A stretch of 64,000 nt of DNA from Dictyobacter formicarum. GTDB taxonomy: Bacteria > Chloroflexota > Ktedonobacteria > Ktedonobacterales > Ktedonobacteraceae. Positions 41,229 through 51,085 of the stretch are shown here, one piece after another. The stretch spans positions 496,001 through 560,000 of the forward strand of contig NZ_BNJJ01000002.1 of assembly GCF_016587435.1 (NCBI RefSeq), in the 5' to 3' direction. The position numbers and the translations under genes are program-made. The notes beneath the pieces are model-generated. The model worked only from the letters and a program-made list of their open reading frames with translations, was not told the DNA's origin and made no database searches. Position 1 is the stretch's first letter, and each line of letters starts with the position of its first letter.

Positions 41229-44200
41229 CTAGCGGCTGGCAGAGGCTGGCACCTGTTCGAGCCGTAATGAGAGCAAGCGAGAGGCGCTTTCGCGCATGGT
41301 GACGCCATAGATGGCCTGGGCCGCCGTCATGGTCACTCGGTTATGGGTAATGACAATAAATTGAGTACGCTGGGCCAGGCGTTTCAGAATGTCACAAAAA
41401 CGGGTGACGTTGGATTCATCAAGGGCCGCATCCACTTCATCCAGCAGGCAAAATGGCGGCGGATTGATCTCTAGCAATGAGAAGAGCAGAGCCGCTGAGA
41501 CCAGGGCTCTCTCTCCTCCTGAGAGCAGAGAGAGGTCCTGTACCTTTTTGCCGGGTGGCTGGACAATGACCTCGACACCAGCTGGCATGCTGGGGGGTAT
41601 AACGCCCTCTTCGTCGCTGCTCTTTGCCGCCATCAACTCCAGGCGCGCCATACCACCATTAAAAAGTGTCGTAAAATGCTCTTTGAAGCGTGTATTCACA
41701 GCCTGGAAGGTCTCTTCAAACTGCCTGGCCATAGTAACGTCAAGCTGGCTGATAATGGTATAGAGTTGCTGCGCCGCCTGCTCCAGATCCGTGATCTGCG
41801 CTGTGAGAAAATCATAACGTGTTTGAGTCTCTGTATATAGTTGCGGCGCATTCGCGTCACAACCACCCATCGCCTTGATGCATCCTCGTAAGCCTTCTAT
41901 GCGCCGTCGATACTTGCGCAGTTGCGTCTCTTCCTCTTCCGTTAACTGCTCCACTACGTCTACATGGGCGTGCGTTCCATTCTGGATCGCCACTGCGACT
42001 GTATTCTGTCCGTGATGCTGACCATTCTGTCCATTAAATTGCTCACTGGAGTCAGGGGCCTCTAGCATGTCACTCTCATGCTCCCTATGACGGCTCAATT
42101 CTTCTGGATCAGTAATATTCATTTCCTCTTGCAATTGTGCGAGTAGGGATTCAACGGCATCGCGTGCCTTCTGACTGTCCAATAGAGAACGACGATAGGC
42201 TGCTTCCAGTTCGCGCGTGTTCTGCTGCACCTTGATGCGCTGCTGCTCCTGGGACAAGATCTGCTGCTCAACGTCAGCCAGGGTCCCTTCCACCACATGC
42301 AATTCCTGAGTCAGCGTCTGGGCACGCTGCCGGCCCTGTTCCAGGTCTGTACGCTGCAGGGTAATAGACGCCTGTAAGTCTTGCTGCTGCCGTTCCGCCT
42401 CTTTGATCCGTGTGACCTGCTGTTGAACCTGCGCTTTTAGATCCTGTGCCTGGCCTTGCAACGTTGAGAGTTGCTGACGCAGAGAGCGTGCCTCCTGGCG
42501 CTTCACAGCCACAGTCGTACGTTCACCCCCCAGTTCATCCTGCATATGCCGGTAGCTGGTGGCGCGCTCCTCCATTTCGATTTGAAGTTCCTCGACCAGG
42601 CCGATCATTTCACGCTGCGACTTCTCATGGGTACGCACGCGTTCCTGGGCGGCTACTACCTCCTGCTCCAGACCGGCGACCTCAGAGGCCAGTTGCTGCT
42701 CGATTGAGGCTGCCAGCCGGATCTCTGTTTGCACGCGCTCCAGTTCCCGTTGGGAGGAGTTCAGTGTTTTATTGATATCATGGATGCGACTAGTAACTTT
42801 CTGTAGTTCTTTCTCAGTTGCGTTCTGCTCGGCGCGACGTCCTTCTTGTTTTCGTTGCGCTTCGCTCATCATGTCATGCAACTGATTAATCATGAGATTA
42901 ATCTCTTCCAGATGCTGTGGTAACTCACGCAGTTCGCGCTCATAAGCCAACAGTCCTTGTTGTACTCCGGCTTTCCCGCTACCGCCAGTCAGCCAGCCAT
43001 CTATATGCAGGACCTCACCAGCCACAGTGACCAGCGAAGTAAAAGGTAGATCGCTATCCGATGAGATGCTAAGCTCTATACCCCAGGACAGTAATTCGTG
43101 GGCTGCGGCCAGATCCTGGGCCAGGACAACACCATGCAAGAGACGCATGAAGATCGGTATGAAGCGGGGCTCACATTGCAGTTGCTTCCAGGCAAAACCC
43201 AGGATGCGCGGCTTCAGTTCTGGAGCCGTCTCCAGGTAGCGCTGGAGCACGCGTTCTTCAACCTGGCCCTGAATAGTGCGTACTTCCTGGATGTCTTCAT
43301 CCTCATCCTCTTCAACCCGTTCCATCCAGATAATCATAGCCCGGCCCGCCTGCGTTTTCTGCAGGTGCGCCAGGCCCCGTTGTGCATCAGCCAGTGTCCG
43401 TACTACGACAGCCTGCATATAAGGTCCCAGGGCGGCCTCCAGGGCCATCTCCATTCCACTGGCGACGACGCCTAATTGTGGCACAGGACCAACCAGGCCA
43501 CTGACATCGGCGGCAGGGGCTCGTAAGAGTGCTCGCACGCCATCACTATAGCCACTGAGGCTTTGCCGCCAGTTCTTGAGCATATTCAGGCGATCTACGG
43601 TAGTGCGCTTCCGGCGCTCAGCTTCGGCCAGCGTAGCTTTCATGCGTTCCAACTCTTGCTGGGCATCAGCGATAGCTCTGGCAATATTTTGCTTGCGCTG
43701 GAGCATTTGCTGCTCTTCAGTACGCACTGTCTCCAGACGGCCACGTTCCTCAATCAGCCGACCTTCAAGGGTGCGCTGGGATTGTTGAGCCTGAGAGATT
43801 GTGTCGCGGCGACTGGCCAGCGTGCGGTTACGCTCTCCTAACTGCTTCTGCAAACGCCCCAGTTCAGTCTGGGTTGAGCCCAGGCGAGCCTGTACCTGCA
43901 CCAGGTCACTCTGAGCCGAACGTAGCCGGCGCTCGTCCATCTCATATTCTTTCTGCGCCTGGGCCACTTTGCCTTCTAAACTGGCAAGTTGCGTGGCACC
44001 ATTATCGACTGCCTCATCCGCCAGGTCACACTGCTCCTCCAGGTCGATCAATTGCTTTTGCAATGCAATTGAGCGCTCACGTAAACGGCGCTCTTCGGCT
44101 TGTATATCATTACGCTGACGCTCCAGACCACCGATACGCTCTTCGTTGACAGCCAGGTCGCGCTCTAACCAGCGCACCAACTCGTTGGCTTTATCACAGG

Positions 44201-45065
44201 ATGTGCGTGCTTCACTGATCTGGACCTGAATCTGCTGTCGCTTGTTACGCAATGCTTGCGATTGCTCTGTGAGCATCTGCAATTCGGCCTCTGCCTGACG
44301 GACCTTCTGGCCCTGCTCACGTTCCGCCAGTTCAGCATATTCGCGGGTAACACGTAGCCGCCGCCATTGTAGTGCATACCAGGATAACAGGACGTCGTGT
44401 AGCTCATCATTTAACCGGGAGAACTCTAGGGCCCGTTTGGCCTGCTCAGCCAGGGGAGCAAGACGTGGCTCGATTTCGCTCACAATATCACGCAGGCGCT
44501 CCACGTTCTGCTCCGTCTGCTTCAGACGCGTCTCGGCATCGGTACGCTGCACCTGAAAAGGGCGTATGCCGGCGGCATCTTCAAACAGCGCACGTCGCTC
44601 CTCCGCACGCAAACTCAAGGCCGCATCTATGAGACCCTGACCCACAACGGTATAAGAGTCGTGCCCTATGCGTGCTTGCGCCAGTAGCAACAGTACGTCT
44701 TTGAGACGGACCTTCTGCTTATTGATCAGGTATTCATTCTCGCCTGAGCGATAGCTACGTCGCGTGACGGTAATTTCGCTGTATTCAGAGGGCACCCAGC
44801 CAGTGCTGTTATCGAGCGTAAGCGAGACCTCAGCCATGCCCAGCGGAGCTTTTCCTTGTCCACCCGCAAAAATAATATCGTCGCTCTTCTTTCCCCGCAA
44901 CTGCCGCATACTCTGTTCGCCCAATACCCAGCGCATGGAATCTGCCACATTGGATTTTCCAGCTCCGTTGGGCCCTACCACCGCCGTAATACCAGGGCTA
45001 AATTCGAGTAAGGTTCTCGAGGCAAAACTCTTGAACCCGAGCATTTCTAGTCGTTTAAGATACAC
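41229..45065 (-). CDS. smc: Chromosome partition protein Smc
   Basis: Smc is the 1278-residue condensin ATPase that compacts and separates chromosomes with ScpA and ScpB. Walker A is GPNGAGKSN with Lys37. Two long coiled coils (about 165-500 and 680-1040) flank the hinge at about 510-670 (LVGPVPQLGVVASGMEMALE and the GGSGKAG end). The C-terminal head has the signature LSGGERALVSAAL and Walker B FCLLDEVDAALDE. A short His/Asn/Gln-rich insert (FNGQNGQHHGQN) sits before the C-terminal head region. scpA and scpB are not in the window. The formyltransferase gene lies 52 bases upstream. Confidence 0.97.
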   Translation of the reverse strand: MYLKRLEMLGFKSFASRTLLEFSPGITAVVGPNGAGKSNVADSMRWVLGEQSMRQLRGKKSDDIIFAGGQGKAPLGMAEVSLTLDNSTGWVPSEYSEITVTRRSYRSGENEYLINKQKVRLKDVLLLLAQARIGHDSYTVVGQGLIDAALSLRAEERRALFEDAAGIRPFQVQRTDAETRLKQTEQNVERLRDIVSEIEPRLAPLAEQAKRALEFSRLNDELHDVLLSWYALQWRRLRVTREYAELAEREQGQKVRQAEAELQMLTEQSQALRNKRQQIQVQISEARTSCDKANELVRWLERDLAVNEERIGGLERQRNDIQAEERRLRERSIALQKQLIDLEEQCDLADEAVDNGATQLASLEGKVAQAQKEYEMDERRLRSAQSDLVQVQARLGSTQTELGRLQKQLGERNRTLASRRDTISQAQQSQRTLEGRLIEERGRLETVRTEEQQMLQRKQNIARAIADAQQELERMKATLAEAERRKRTTVDRLNMLKNWRQSLSGYSDGVRALLRAPAADVSGLVGPVPQLGVVASGMEMALEAALGPYMQAVVVRTLADAQRGLAHLQKTQAGRAMIIWMERVEEDEDEDIQEVRTIQGQVEERVLQRYLETAPELKPRILGFAWKQLQCEPRFIPIFMRLLHGVVLAQDLAAAHELLSWGIELSISSDSDLPFTSLVTVAGEVLHIDGWLTGGSGKAGVQQGLLAYERELRELPQHLEEINLMINQLHDMMSEAQRKQEGRRAEQNATEKELQKVTSRIHDINKTLNSSQRELERVQTEIRLAASIEQQLASEVAGLEQEVVAAQERVRTHEKSQREMIGLVEELQIEMEERATSYRHMQDELGGERTTVAVKRQEARSLRQQLSTLQGQAQDLKAQVQQQVTRIKEAERQQQDLQASITLQRTDLEQGRQRAQTLTQELHVVEGTLADVEQQILSQEQQRIKVQQNTRELEAAYRRSLLDSQKARDAVESLLAQLQEEMNITDPEELSRHREHESDMLEAPDSSEQFNGQNGQHHGQNTVAVAIQNGTHAHVDVVEQLTEEEETQLRKYRRRIEGLRGCIKAMGGCDANAPQLYTETQTRYDFLTAQITDLEQAAQQLYTIISQLDVTMARQFEETFQAVNTRFKEHFTTLFNGGMARLELMAAKSSDEEGVIPPSMPAGVEVIVQPPGKKVQDLSLLSGGERALVSAALLFSLLEINPPPFCLLDEVDAALDESNVTRFCDILKRLAQRTQFIVITHNRVTMTAAQAIYGVTMRESASRLLSLRLEQVPASASR

Positions 45066-45117
45066 TGCCTGGCTTCATCCTCTTCTTGAAAAATATCAAA
45101 AAGCGTTGTCATGTCGT

Positions 45118-46071
45118 TCAAATATAGTATACTCGCAAGTGGCCGTCATGGCAGACAATTGTTGCTTCTCCATGACCATCTTGCTGTATAGCATCTATTG
45201 CTATCTCTGCACCATCAAAACTATATGAAATAGCGTCGCTTGCCAGTACATAACGATCCTCACAGAGAATTTCAACCGGTCGCTCGACACTGGCTACGCC
45301 GCGAATAAAATTGTACAATTGCCGCGCCCCCCACTCACGGGCGTTGACAACATATTCATTATCACCCGGATAAGGGTGATAGCTACTCAATGCTTCATCC
45401 TGGGGCCGCGCATGGCTCTGCCCAGCCGCCAGAGCCTGCACTGTTTGCACTAAAAGCTGTGCACCACAACTGGCACAGAGCGCCTCTAGTTCTCCATAAC
45501 GGATTCCTTCTGGCACTGCAATTGTTTGCTGTGCCAGGATCGGCCCGCTATCTAATGTGTCGGTAAGCTGATGAATTGTGACACCGGTCTGCTCCTCTCC
45601 TGCTTGCAGGGTCCAAAAAAGCGGCACGGGGCCACGATTGGCCGGAAGCAATGAGGGATGCACATTTATACCTCCCAGGCGCGCCAGGTCTACAATGGAG
45701 CGCGGAATGAGCTTTGAGAAACAAGCGACGCAGAGAATATCTGGATGATAGGCAGCAAGCGTTTTCAGCGTTTCGGAATCGTTCAGTTTGCGCACCTGCC
45801 AGACAGGAACAGAATGCGTCCACGCCAGCTGCGTGAGTGATGGATTAGCAGTAGAGAGCATGGGTAAGCAGCTACGTCGTTGTTGGGGAGGAGTTTTTGG
45901 CACAATAGCAGGAGTAACATGAATGCCAGGCAATGAAGCTCCATCGGCAGGGATAACGACTGCGCAAACCTCAATTCCATTCTGAAGTAGCGATTCTAAG
46001 GAAGGTATCGAAAAATCACATTCCATCCCAAAGAACAGAATGCGTGTCCCTGATGAAGAAGCTTTTGACAT
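45118..46071 (-). CDS. Formyltransferase, methionyl-tRNA formyltransferase-like
   Basis: This is a 317-residue protein of the formyltransferase fold. RILFFGMECDFSIPSLESLL opens the domain, and NVHPSLLPANRGPVPLFWTL and GVTIHQLTDTLDSGPIL carry the folate/catalytic region (Asn, His, Asp). A C-terminal OB-like domain begins near REWGARQLYNFIRG. It resembles Fmt, which formylates initiator Met-tRNA, but the usual SLLPKYRGAAPI is changed to SLLPANRGPVPL and the N-terminal half has a long unusual insert (about 45-75). It may be the cell's Fmt or a diverged sugar/aminoacyl formyltransferase. The start at 46071 has AGGAGAG directly upstream. Confidence 0.78.
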   Translation of the reverse strand: MSKASSSGTRILFFGMECDFSIPSLESLLQNGIEVCAVVIPADGASLPGIHVTPAIVPKTPPQQRRSCLPMLSTANPSLTQLAWTHSVPVWQVRKLNDSETLKTLAAYHPDILCVACFSKLIPRSIVDLARLGGINVHPSLLPANRGPVPLFWTLQAGEEQTGVTIHQLTDTLDSGPILAQQTIAVPEGIRYGELEALCASCGAQLLVQTVQALAAGQSHARPQDEALSSYHPYPGDNEYVVNAREWGARQLYNFIRGVASVERPVEILCEDRYVLASDAISYSFDGAEIAIDAIQQDGHGEATIVCHDGHLRVYYI

Positions 46072-46357
46072 CTCTCCTATCCTTTTCATCGTACTGCCTG
46101 CTTACCTATTGCGACTTTCTGGTAAACAAACGTTCAAAAATAGTAACAAATCTCTCTTCCGCTGTCAAACAGGCTCTCTGTCTGATAGAAAATACCTGCC
46201 TGATCAACAAAAGATTCTGAGAAAGGCGTGCAATAATAGTTGCCAACATAGTACAATAACGAGTAAGATGCTATGCATTGGCTGATGTTTTTCCATTAAC
46301 GGCAAGTGCGAGCTGCTCAATGGTCTTTATCATTACCCTTTATGGGAGAGAGTTCAT

Positions 46358-46690
46358 ATGCCTAGAACGGTTTATTGCGTTAAGTTACAGCGTGAACTTC
46401 CTGGGTTGGAGAAACCTCCGTTTCCAGGAAAGCTGGGGCAACGCATTTACGAACAAATTTCACAACAAGCCTACGATATGTGGCCAGCACAGCAAGTGTT
46501 GATTATCAACCATTATGGGTTGAATATGGCGGATCCAGAGGCTCGTAAAATCTTACGCGAACAAATGGAAGAGTTTTTCTTTGGACAGAATGCCTCTATG
46601 CCAGAAGGTTGGACGCCTGAGACCGCTGGATCGGGCAGCGGAGGCGCACCACAGCGCAAAGGGGGAGGAGGCGCACCACGAAAGAAATGA
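46358..46690 (+). CDS. yggX: Fe(II)-trafficking / oxidative damage protection protein YggX
   Basis: This is a small protein of the YggX family, linked to iron-sulfur repair in enterobacteria. The diagnostic start RTVYCVKLQRELPGLEKPPFPG with its single Cys7, then GQRIYEQISQQAYDMWPAQQ, LIINHYGLNM and QMEEFFFG are all present. The core is about 85 residues; a Gly/Lys-rich tail (residues about 85-110) is an addition. The stop overlaps the start of the following radical SAM gene by four bases (ATGA), so the two are translationally coupled. YggX is mostly known from Proteobacteria, which makes this copy notable. Confidence 0.85.
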   Translation: MPRTVYCVKLQRELPGLEKPPFPGKLGQRIYEQISQQAYDMWPAQQVLIINHYGLNMADPEARKILREQMEEFFFGQNASMPEGWTPETAGSGSGGAPQRKGGGGAPRKK

Positions 46691-48123
46691 GGAAGCACGG
46701 AGATATTCTATTAATTTCGTGCTATGAATTGGGACATCAACCTTTCCACCTGGCATCTTTGTCGGCTATGCTGAAGCAGGCCGACTATTTGCCGGTGTGT
46801 GTCGATACGGCAGTTGATACACTTTCAGATGAGGCAATTCGCCAGGCACGCTTTGTGGCCATTTCGGTCCCAATGCATACGGCAATGCGGTTGGGCGAAC
46901 AGGTTGCGCAACATATTCGCATGCTCAATCCAGCTGCTTATATCTGCTTTTATGGCCTTTATGCCCTGCTCAATGCCGGCCATTTGCTTGAGCAGCATGC
47001 TATCGATGCGGCTATTGGGGGTGAATATGAGGCTCCACTCTGCCAATTGATTGCAGCGGTCGAGCAAGATAGAGATGAAGGTATTCCAGGCGTGTATAGC
47101 CGTGGTCATGTCAGCGGCCCGTGGATTCAACGCACACCATTTATGGTGCCCGAACGCGATCATTTGCCCGCATTAGAGCGCTATGCGCGTATGGAACAGG
47201 GCACGGAAACGCGTGTGGTAGGCTATACTGAGGCCACACGAGGCTGCAAGCACACTTGCGTCCATTGTCCGGTAACGCCGATTTACCATGGACGCTTCTT
47301 CGCGGTCCCGGCAGAAATTGTGCTGGCCGATATTCGCGCACAGGTGGCACGAGGCGCCCAGCATATTACCTTTGGCGATCCCGATTTCTGGAATGGTCCG
47401 ACCCATGCATTACGCATTACGCGGGCGATGCACCAGGAGTTCCCCGAGCTGACCTTCGATGCAACTATTAAGATTGAGCACTTATTAAAGCATCGACAGT
47501 TTCTACCAGAAATGAAAGAGCTGGGCTGTGTCTTTGTGGTATCAGCGGTCGAGTCGCTGAACAATACAGTGCTACAAGAGCTGGCAAAAAACCATACCGC
47601 CGCCGATGTGGCAGAAGCTTTTGCTGAAATGGAGCGGGTCGGTATTACGCTGCGCCCATCACTGCTGCCTTTTACTCCCTGGGAAACACTTGATAGTTAT
47701 ATTGAGTTACTCAATTTCTTCGAGCAGGGACACTTCATTGAACACATTGATCCGGTTCACCTCTCAATCCGTCTGCTCATTCCTCCTGGCTCGGCACACC
47801 TGGCTACCCCCAACAGTTCGAGCTGGATCGGTGAATTTGATCCTGCCGCCTTTGGCTATCGCTGGGCCCATCCCGATCCACGCATGGATGAGCTGCAAAA
47901 GCAGGTTGCCGCCCTGGTAGAACAGGCCGAGCAGATGGGTTCAGACGCGGTAATGACCTTTTTCCAGATCAAAGCTCGCGCTCTTGCTATGCAGGAACAG
48001 AAGCTATCCGCATTTAAGGCAATGCGCCAGTATGGCGAACGCAAAGAACTTCCCCACCTGACTGAGTCCTGGTTCTGCTGCGCTGAACCGACCAGTAATC
48101 AGCTCTGCGCAAAACGCGCATAA
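46687..48123 (+). CDS. CCAEP-tail B12-binding-type radical SAM protein
   Basis: This is a 478-residue radical SAM enzyme. Residues about 1-120 look like a B12-binding-type Rossmann domain. The cluster motif is Cys187-x3-Cys191-x2-Cys194 (GCKHTCVHCPV), followed by HITFGDPDFWNG. Near the end stands WFCCAEPTSNQ, Cys464-Cys465, the CUAEP/CCAEP tail that defines a named radical SAM family in which the first residue is selenocysteine in some members; here it is Cys. Its substrate is unknown. The four-base overlap with yggX ties it to iron-sulfur biology. A strong terminator follows. Confidence 0.88.
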   Translation: MRKHGDILLISCYELGHQPFHLASLSAMLKQADYLPVCVDTAVDTLSDEAIRQARFVAISVPMHTAMRLGEQVAQHIRMLNPAAYICFYGLYALLNAGHLLEQHAIDAAIGGEYEAPLCQLIAAVEQDRDEGIPGVYSRGHVSGPWIQRTPFMVPERDHLPALERYARMEQGTETRVVGYTEATRGCKHTCVHCPVTPIYHGRFFAVPAEIVLADIRAQVARGAQHITFGDPDFWNGPTHALRITRAMHQEFPELTFDATIKIEHLLKHRQFLPEMKELGCVFVVSAVESLNNTVLQELAKNHTAADVAEAFAEMERVGITLRPSLLPFTPWETLDSYIELLNFFEQGHFIEHIDPVHLSIRLLIPPGSAHLATPNSSSWIGEFDPAAFGYRWAHPDPRMDELQKQVAALVEQAEQMGSDAVMTFFQIKARALAMQEQKLSAFKAMRQYGERKELPHLTESWFCCAEPTSNQLCAKRA

Positions 48124-48140
48124 GATCATCGTCTTCAAAA

Positions 48141-48183
48141 GCAGAGATACTCATAATGGTCATCAGTATCTCTGCTTTTTTTT
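48141..48183 (+). terminator. Terminator after the radical SAM gene
   Basis: GCAGAGATACT (48141-48151) pairs perfectly with 48165-48175, followed by eight T residues. Confidence 0.95.
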
Positions 48184-48279
48184 AAATTTATGGCACGCAT
48201 AATAGCAATTACCGGTTTATACACACAATAGTGGATGATAATGACTTATAATAAGAAAAAAACAGGAGAGCAACGCTGT

Positions 48280-48759
48280 ATGTCTCAGGAAATGAAAGCG
48301 AGAGCCAGATTTGTCCAGAACACGTTACAGACGCTGGGCTACCAGGTTGAGGTGGTGGAGTTAGCCGAATCGACCCGCACCGCGAAAGAAGCGGCTCAGG
48401 CCATCGGTTGCCAGGTAGCCCAGATTGTAAAATCGTTGATCTTTAAGACAAAGGATACACACAAACCTATATTAGTAGTTGCCAGTGGCTCTAACCGTGT
48501 CAATGAAAAAAAACTAGGCGAACTGGTTGGAGAACCAATTGAGCGCGCCAATCCAGACTTTGTACGCCAGCATACCGGCTACGCCGTTGGCGGAGTTGCC
48601 CCCGTCGGTCATCCCGAGCCACTAACCACTTTTATTGATCAGGATCTTTTGCAGTATGACCAGATCTGGGCTGCAGCCGGTACGCCTTTTGCTGTCTTTC
48701 AGCTTACACCCCGGGACCTCCAGGGCATGACACAGGGGCAGGTCGCAGCAATCTCCTAG
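48280..48759 (+). CDS. YbaK/EbsC-type aminoacyl-tRNA deacylase
   Basis: This is a 159-residue single-domain trans-editing protein of the YbaK/ProX type, which hydrolyses mischarged tRNAs such as Cys-tRNA-Pro. Typical parts are TAKEAAQAIGCQVAQIVKSLIF with the catalytic Lys, VVASGSNRVNEKKL and the GYAVGGVAPVGH loop. The start at 48280 is preceded by AGGAGAG; the earlier ATG at 48235 lacks a site. It is a single gene. The exact tRNA editing target cannot be deduced. Confidence 0.9.
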   Translation: MSQEMKARARFVQNTLQTLGYQVEVVELAESTRTAKEAAQAIGCQVAQIVKSLIFKTKDTHKPILVVASGSNRVNEKKLGELVGEPIERANPDFVRQHTGYAVGGVAPVGHPEPLTTFIDQDLLQYDQIWAAAGTPFAVFQLTPRDLQGMTQGQVAAIS

Positions 48760-48767
48760 CCACCACC

Positions 48768-50192
48768 TTATGGCTGATACGCAAGCTTATAGACGGTACC
48801 ATTTAAATCGTCCGAGATAAAGATGTTACCCTGGTGATCAATAGCTGTATCAACCGGACGTCCCCATACAGATGTGTTATCCTGCCAGCCAGTCACCAGA
48901 TCGATTTGCTGTTCTGGCTGGTGGGACTGATTGTTCCAGGGGAAGTAGATGACTTTATAGCCGGTTGGCACGGTACGATTCCAGGAGCCGTGCAGGCTGA
49001 TCAATGCACCTGTATGTTGTGGGTTTGCAGCCACTGGATCCTGTAGAAAAGTCAGGCCAAGCGGTGCTGAATGGGCCTGTATTCCTTTATCAATGCGCTG
49101 CATCTGATCACAGTTCACATGGCCATCGGCGTTAAACTCGACATCGCGATCGAAAGGCATGTGATTGAGACCCTGATCTTGATTGGGATTACAAAACGGC
49201 CAGCCGTAGTTGGCCCCTTCCTGTACATGGGTAAATTCTTCTGGTGGATGATTATCTACATATGCTGGAATTCGTTGTCCATATTGACCGGTTGCGTCTT
49301 GATGGGGATACAGGATGTTATCGCGATTATTAACCGCAACCCAGAGCTCGTTGCTGCCCGGGACAAAAGCCAGTCCTTCAGCGTTGCGCAATCCGTGTGC
49401 ATAAAGATGCCCCTGTGTACCATCTGCATTATACTGATAGATAGCGCCTCGCAGTGGATTGCTCCGGGTATCCGCCAGGCAAGCGTTACAGGTTGAGGCG
49501 ATTGAGACATATAATTTATTGTTACTATCCAACGCAATGTTCTTCAGTTCATGACCATAGGCACCATGCAGTTCAGGGCTACTGCTGTCTGGCAATCCCT
49601 TGACCACTATCTGACGATTGTGAGCCTGGGTATCACCTTTTTGATAAAGGAAACGATTGACCTGATTAGTTTCAGAGATATAGACATATGCCTGTTGACC
49701 AATCGTATGGAACACGATATCCTGCGGACGCCGTAAACCGCCCACAAATGTTGATATACTAGAATTCCCCTGTTGATTGGACCGCACCAGATCAACTTTC
49801 CCTTCATCTGGCACTGAAACCAGTAAATCTCCATCAGGCGTCACTGCCATAAAACGAGCTTTGGGAATGCGAGCATAGACGGAAATCTGCATATGTGGAG
49901 GAACATTGAGATAACGATCTTGCGCAAACGTTCCACCGCGTATATTAGATGCTACAGATACCTTGACACGCTGATTGCCAGCCGCAGGATGAGCTAAGAT
50001 CTCAGAGACAGCCGACGTTGAGGTTCCTTGATTGGTCTGTGGCGTCGCGCTTGCTTTCGCACCAGCAGGCGTACTCGTATGAGTAGGATGTGAAGCGGTT
50101 GGTGGTGTGCTACTGGAACCACAACCATTCAACTCTAGCATCAAACATAACCACAACGTAGTTAAGCTTGCAGTAATTGAATACCTTCGCAC
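48768..50192 (-). CDS. PQQ-dependent sugar dehydrogenase-like lipoprotein
   Basis: This is a 474-residue secreted lipoprotein with a six-bladed beta-propeller of the soluble glucose/sorbosone dehydrogenase type. A signal sequence ends near LELNGCGSS (lipobox-like LNGC), followed by a Thr/Pro/Ser-rich linker. Propeller repeats such as FMAVTPDGDLLVSVPDEGKV, RNAEGLAFVPGSNELWVAVNNRD and QGNIFISDDLNGTVYKL follow. The GTG start at 50192 has AAGGGGAG upstream and puts the signal peptide at the N-terminus. It oxidises a sugar if PQQ binds; the cofactor is not confirmed. Confidence 0.85.
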   Translation of the reverse strand: MRRYSITASLTTLWLCLMLELNGCGSSSTPPTASHPTHTSTPAGAKASATPQTNQGTSTSAVSEILAHPAAGNQRVKVSVASNIRGGTFAQDRYLNVPPHMQISVYARIPKARFMAVTPDGDLLVSVPDEGKVDLVRSNQQGNSSISTFVGGLRRPQDIVFHTIGQQAYVYISETNQVNRFLYQKGDTQAHNRQIVVKGLPDSSSPELHGAYGHELKNIALDSNNKLYVSIASTCNACLADTRSNPLRGAIYQYNADGTQGHLYAHGLRNAEGLAFVPGSNELWVAVNNRDNILYPHQDATGQYGQRIPAYVDNHPPEEFTHVQEGANYGWPFCNPNQDQGLNHMPFDRDVEFNADGHVNCDQMQRIDKGIQAHSAPLGLTFLQDPVAANPQHTGALISLHGSWNRTVPTGYKVIYFPWNNQSHQPEQQIDLVTGWQDNTSVWGRPVDTAIDHQGNIFISDDLNGTVYKLAYQP

Positions 50193-50478
50193 TGGATAAG
50201 CTCCCCTTTCAAGACAATCATGCAGATAGTGTATATATATAATATATAGCACGCATAAGTCGTGTGGATGGTCCTGGTCGCCCTTAAACTGCCGCTTTTC
50301 ATAGCCCTCTTGTCTCATATACACGTATTTAAACGCATACTAGTGTCATAGCGGCAAAGTACTGGCTAGCAGCAACTGGCAAACTCTTGAGCAACTCTAA
50401 GCACAGGTGACTGGATACCAGATCCGTCCAGAGATTACAATAAAGATAAGTAATATAGCAAAAGTGAGGTGAGATACC

Positions 50479-50955
50479 ATGGACCCGGCAGTAAAAAAGC
50501 AAGCATTACGTACATTTACCTATGGACTCTATGTGGTTATGAGCAAAGAAGATGAGGTTGTAAATGCATTTACAGCCAATTGGCTCACACAGGTCTCTTT
50601 TGAGCCTCCATTGATCGCTGTTTCTATTGAGAACGATGCGAAATCGCTTTCGATGATTCAGCATAGCCAGGCATTCACGATCAATGTTTTGAAAACAGGG
50701 CAACGCGATCTGGCAGGCCAGTTGGGTCGATCATACAACAAAAATCCTGATAAACTGGCAGGCATTAGCTACAGCTTACAGCAAGATACCTACCCGGTCC
50801 TGAATGATGCGTTGGCCTGGATCACCTGTAAGGTACAGAATACCATGCCGGCCGGGGACTCAACACTGATCATCGCAGAAGTTATCGACGCTGGCGTGCA
50901 GGCTGAAGGCGCTTCTCTTACTATGAATGAGGCAGGGTTCCGCCATGCAGGTTAA
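50479..50955 (+). CDS. Flavin reductase domain protein
   Basis: This is a 158-residue FMN-binding split-barrel protein (flavin reductase-like). FTYGLYVVMSKEDEVVNAFTANWLTQVSFEPPLIAVSI is the FMN-binding core, and QAFTINVL the following strand. Such proteins give reduced flavin to a monooxygenase or act as flavoredoxins. AGTGAGGTG lies upstream of the ATG. No partner oxygenase is adjacent. The HIT gene follows on the same strand, 131 bases later. Confidence 0.88.
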   Translation: MDPAVKKQALRTFTYGLYVVMSKEDEVVNAFTANWLTQVSFEPPLIAVSIENDAKSLSMIQHSQAFTINVLKTGQRDLAGQLGRSYNKNPDKLAGISYSLQQDTYPVLNDALAWITCKVQNTMPAGDSTLIIAEVIDAGVQAEGASLTMNEAGFRHAG

Positions 50956-51085
50956 AATGTAATAACAACCTTCAATAGAGTATGATACCAGGTGATACAT
51001 CTCTACGCGTCGTCTTGTACCATACTCTATATATGCCCATATACTTTATTCAAATGAGGAACAACAAGACAAAGGAGTTCACTGC

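Noticed and set aside
42446..44632. Several open frames on the plus strand inside smc
   Set aside because: They are antisense shadows of the GC-rich coiled-coil coding sequence.
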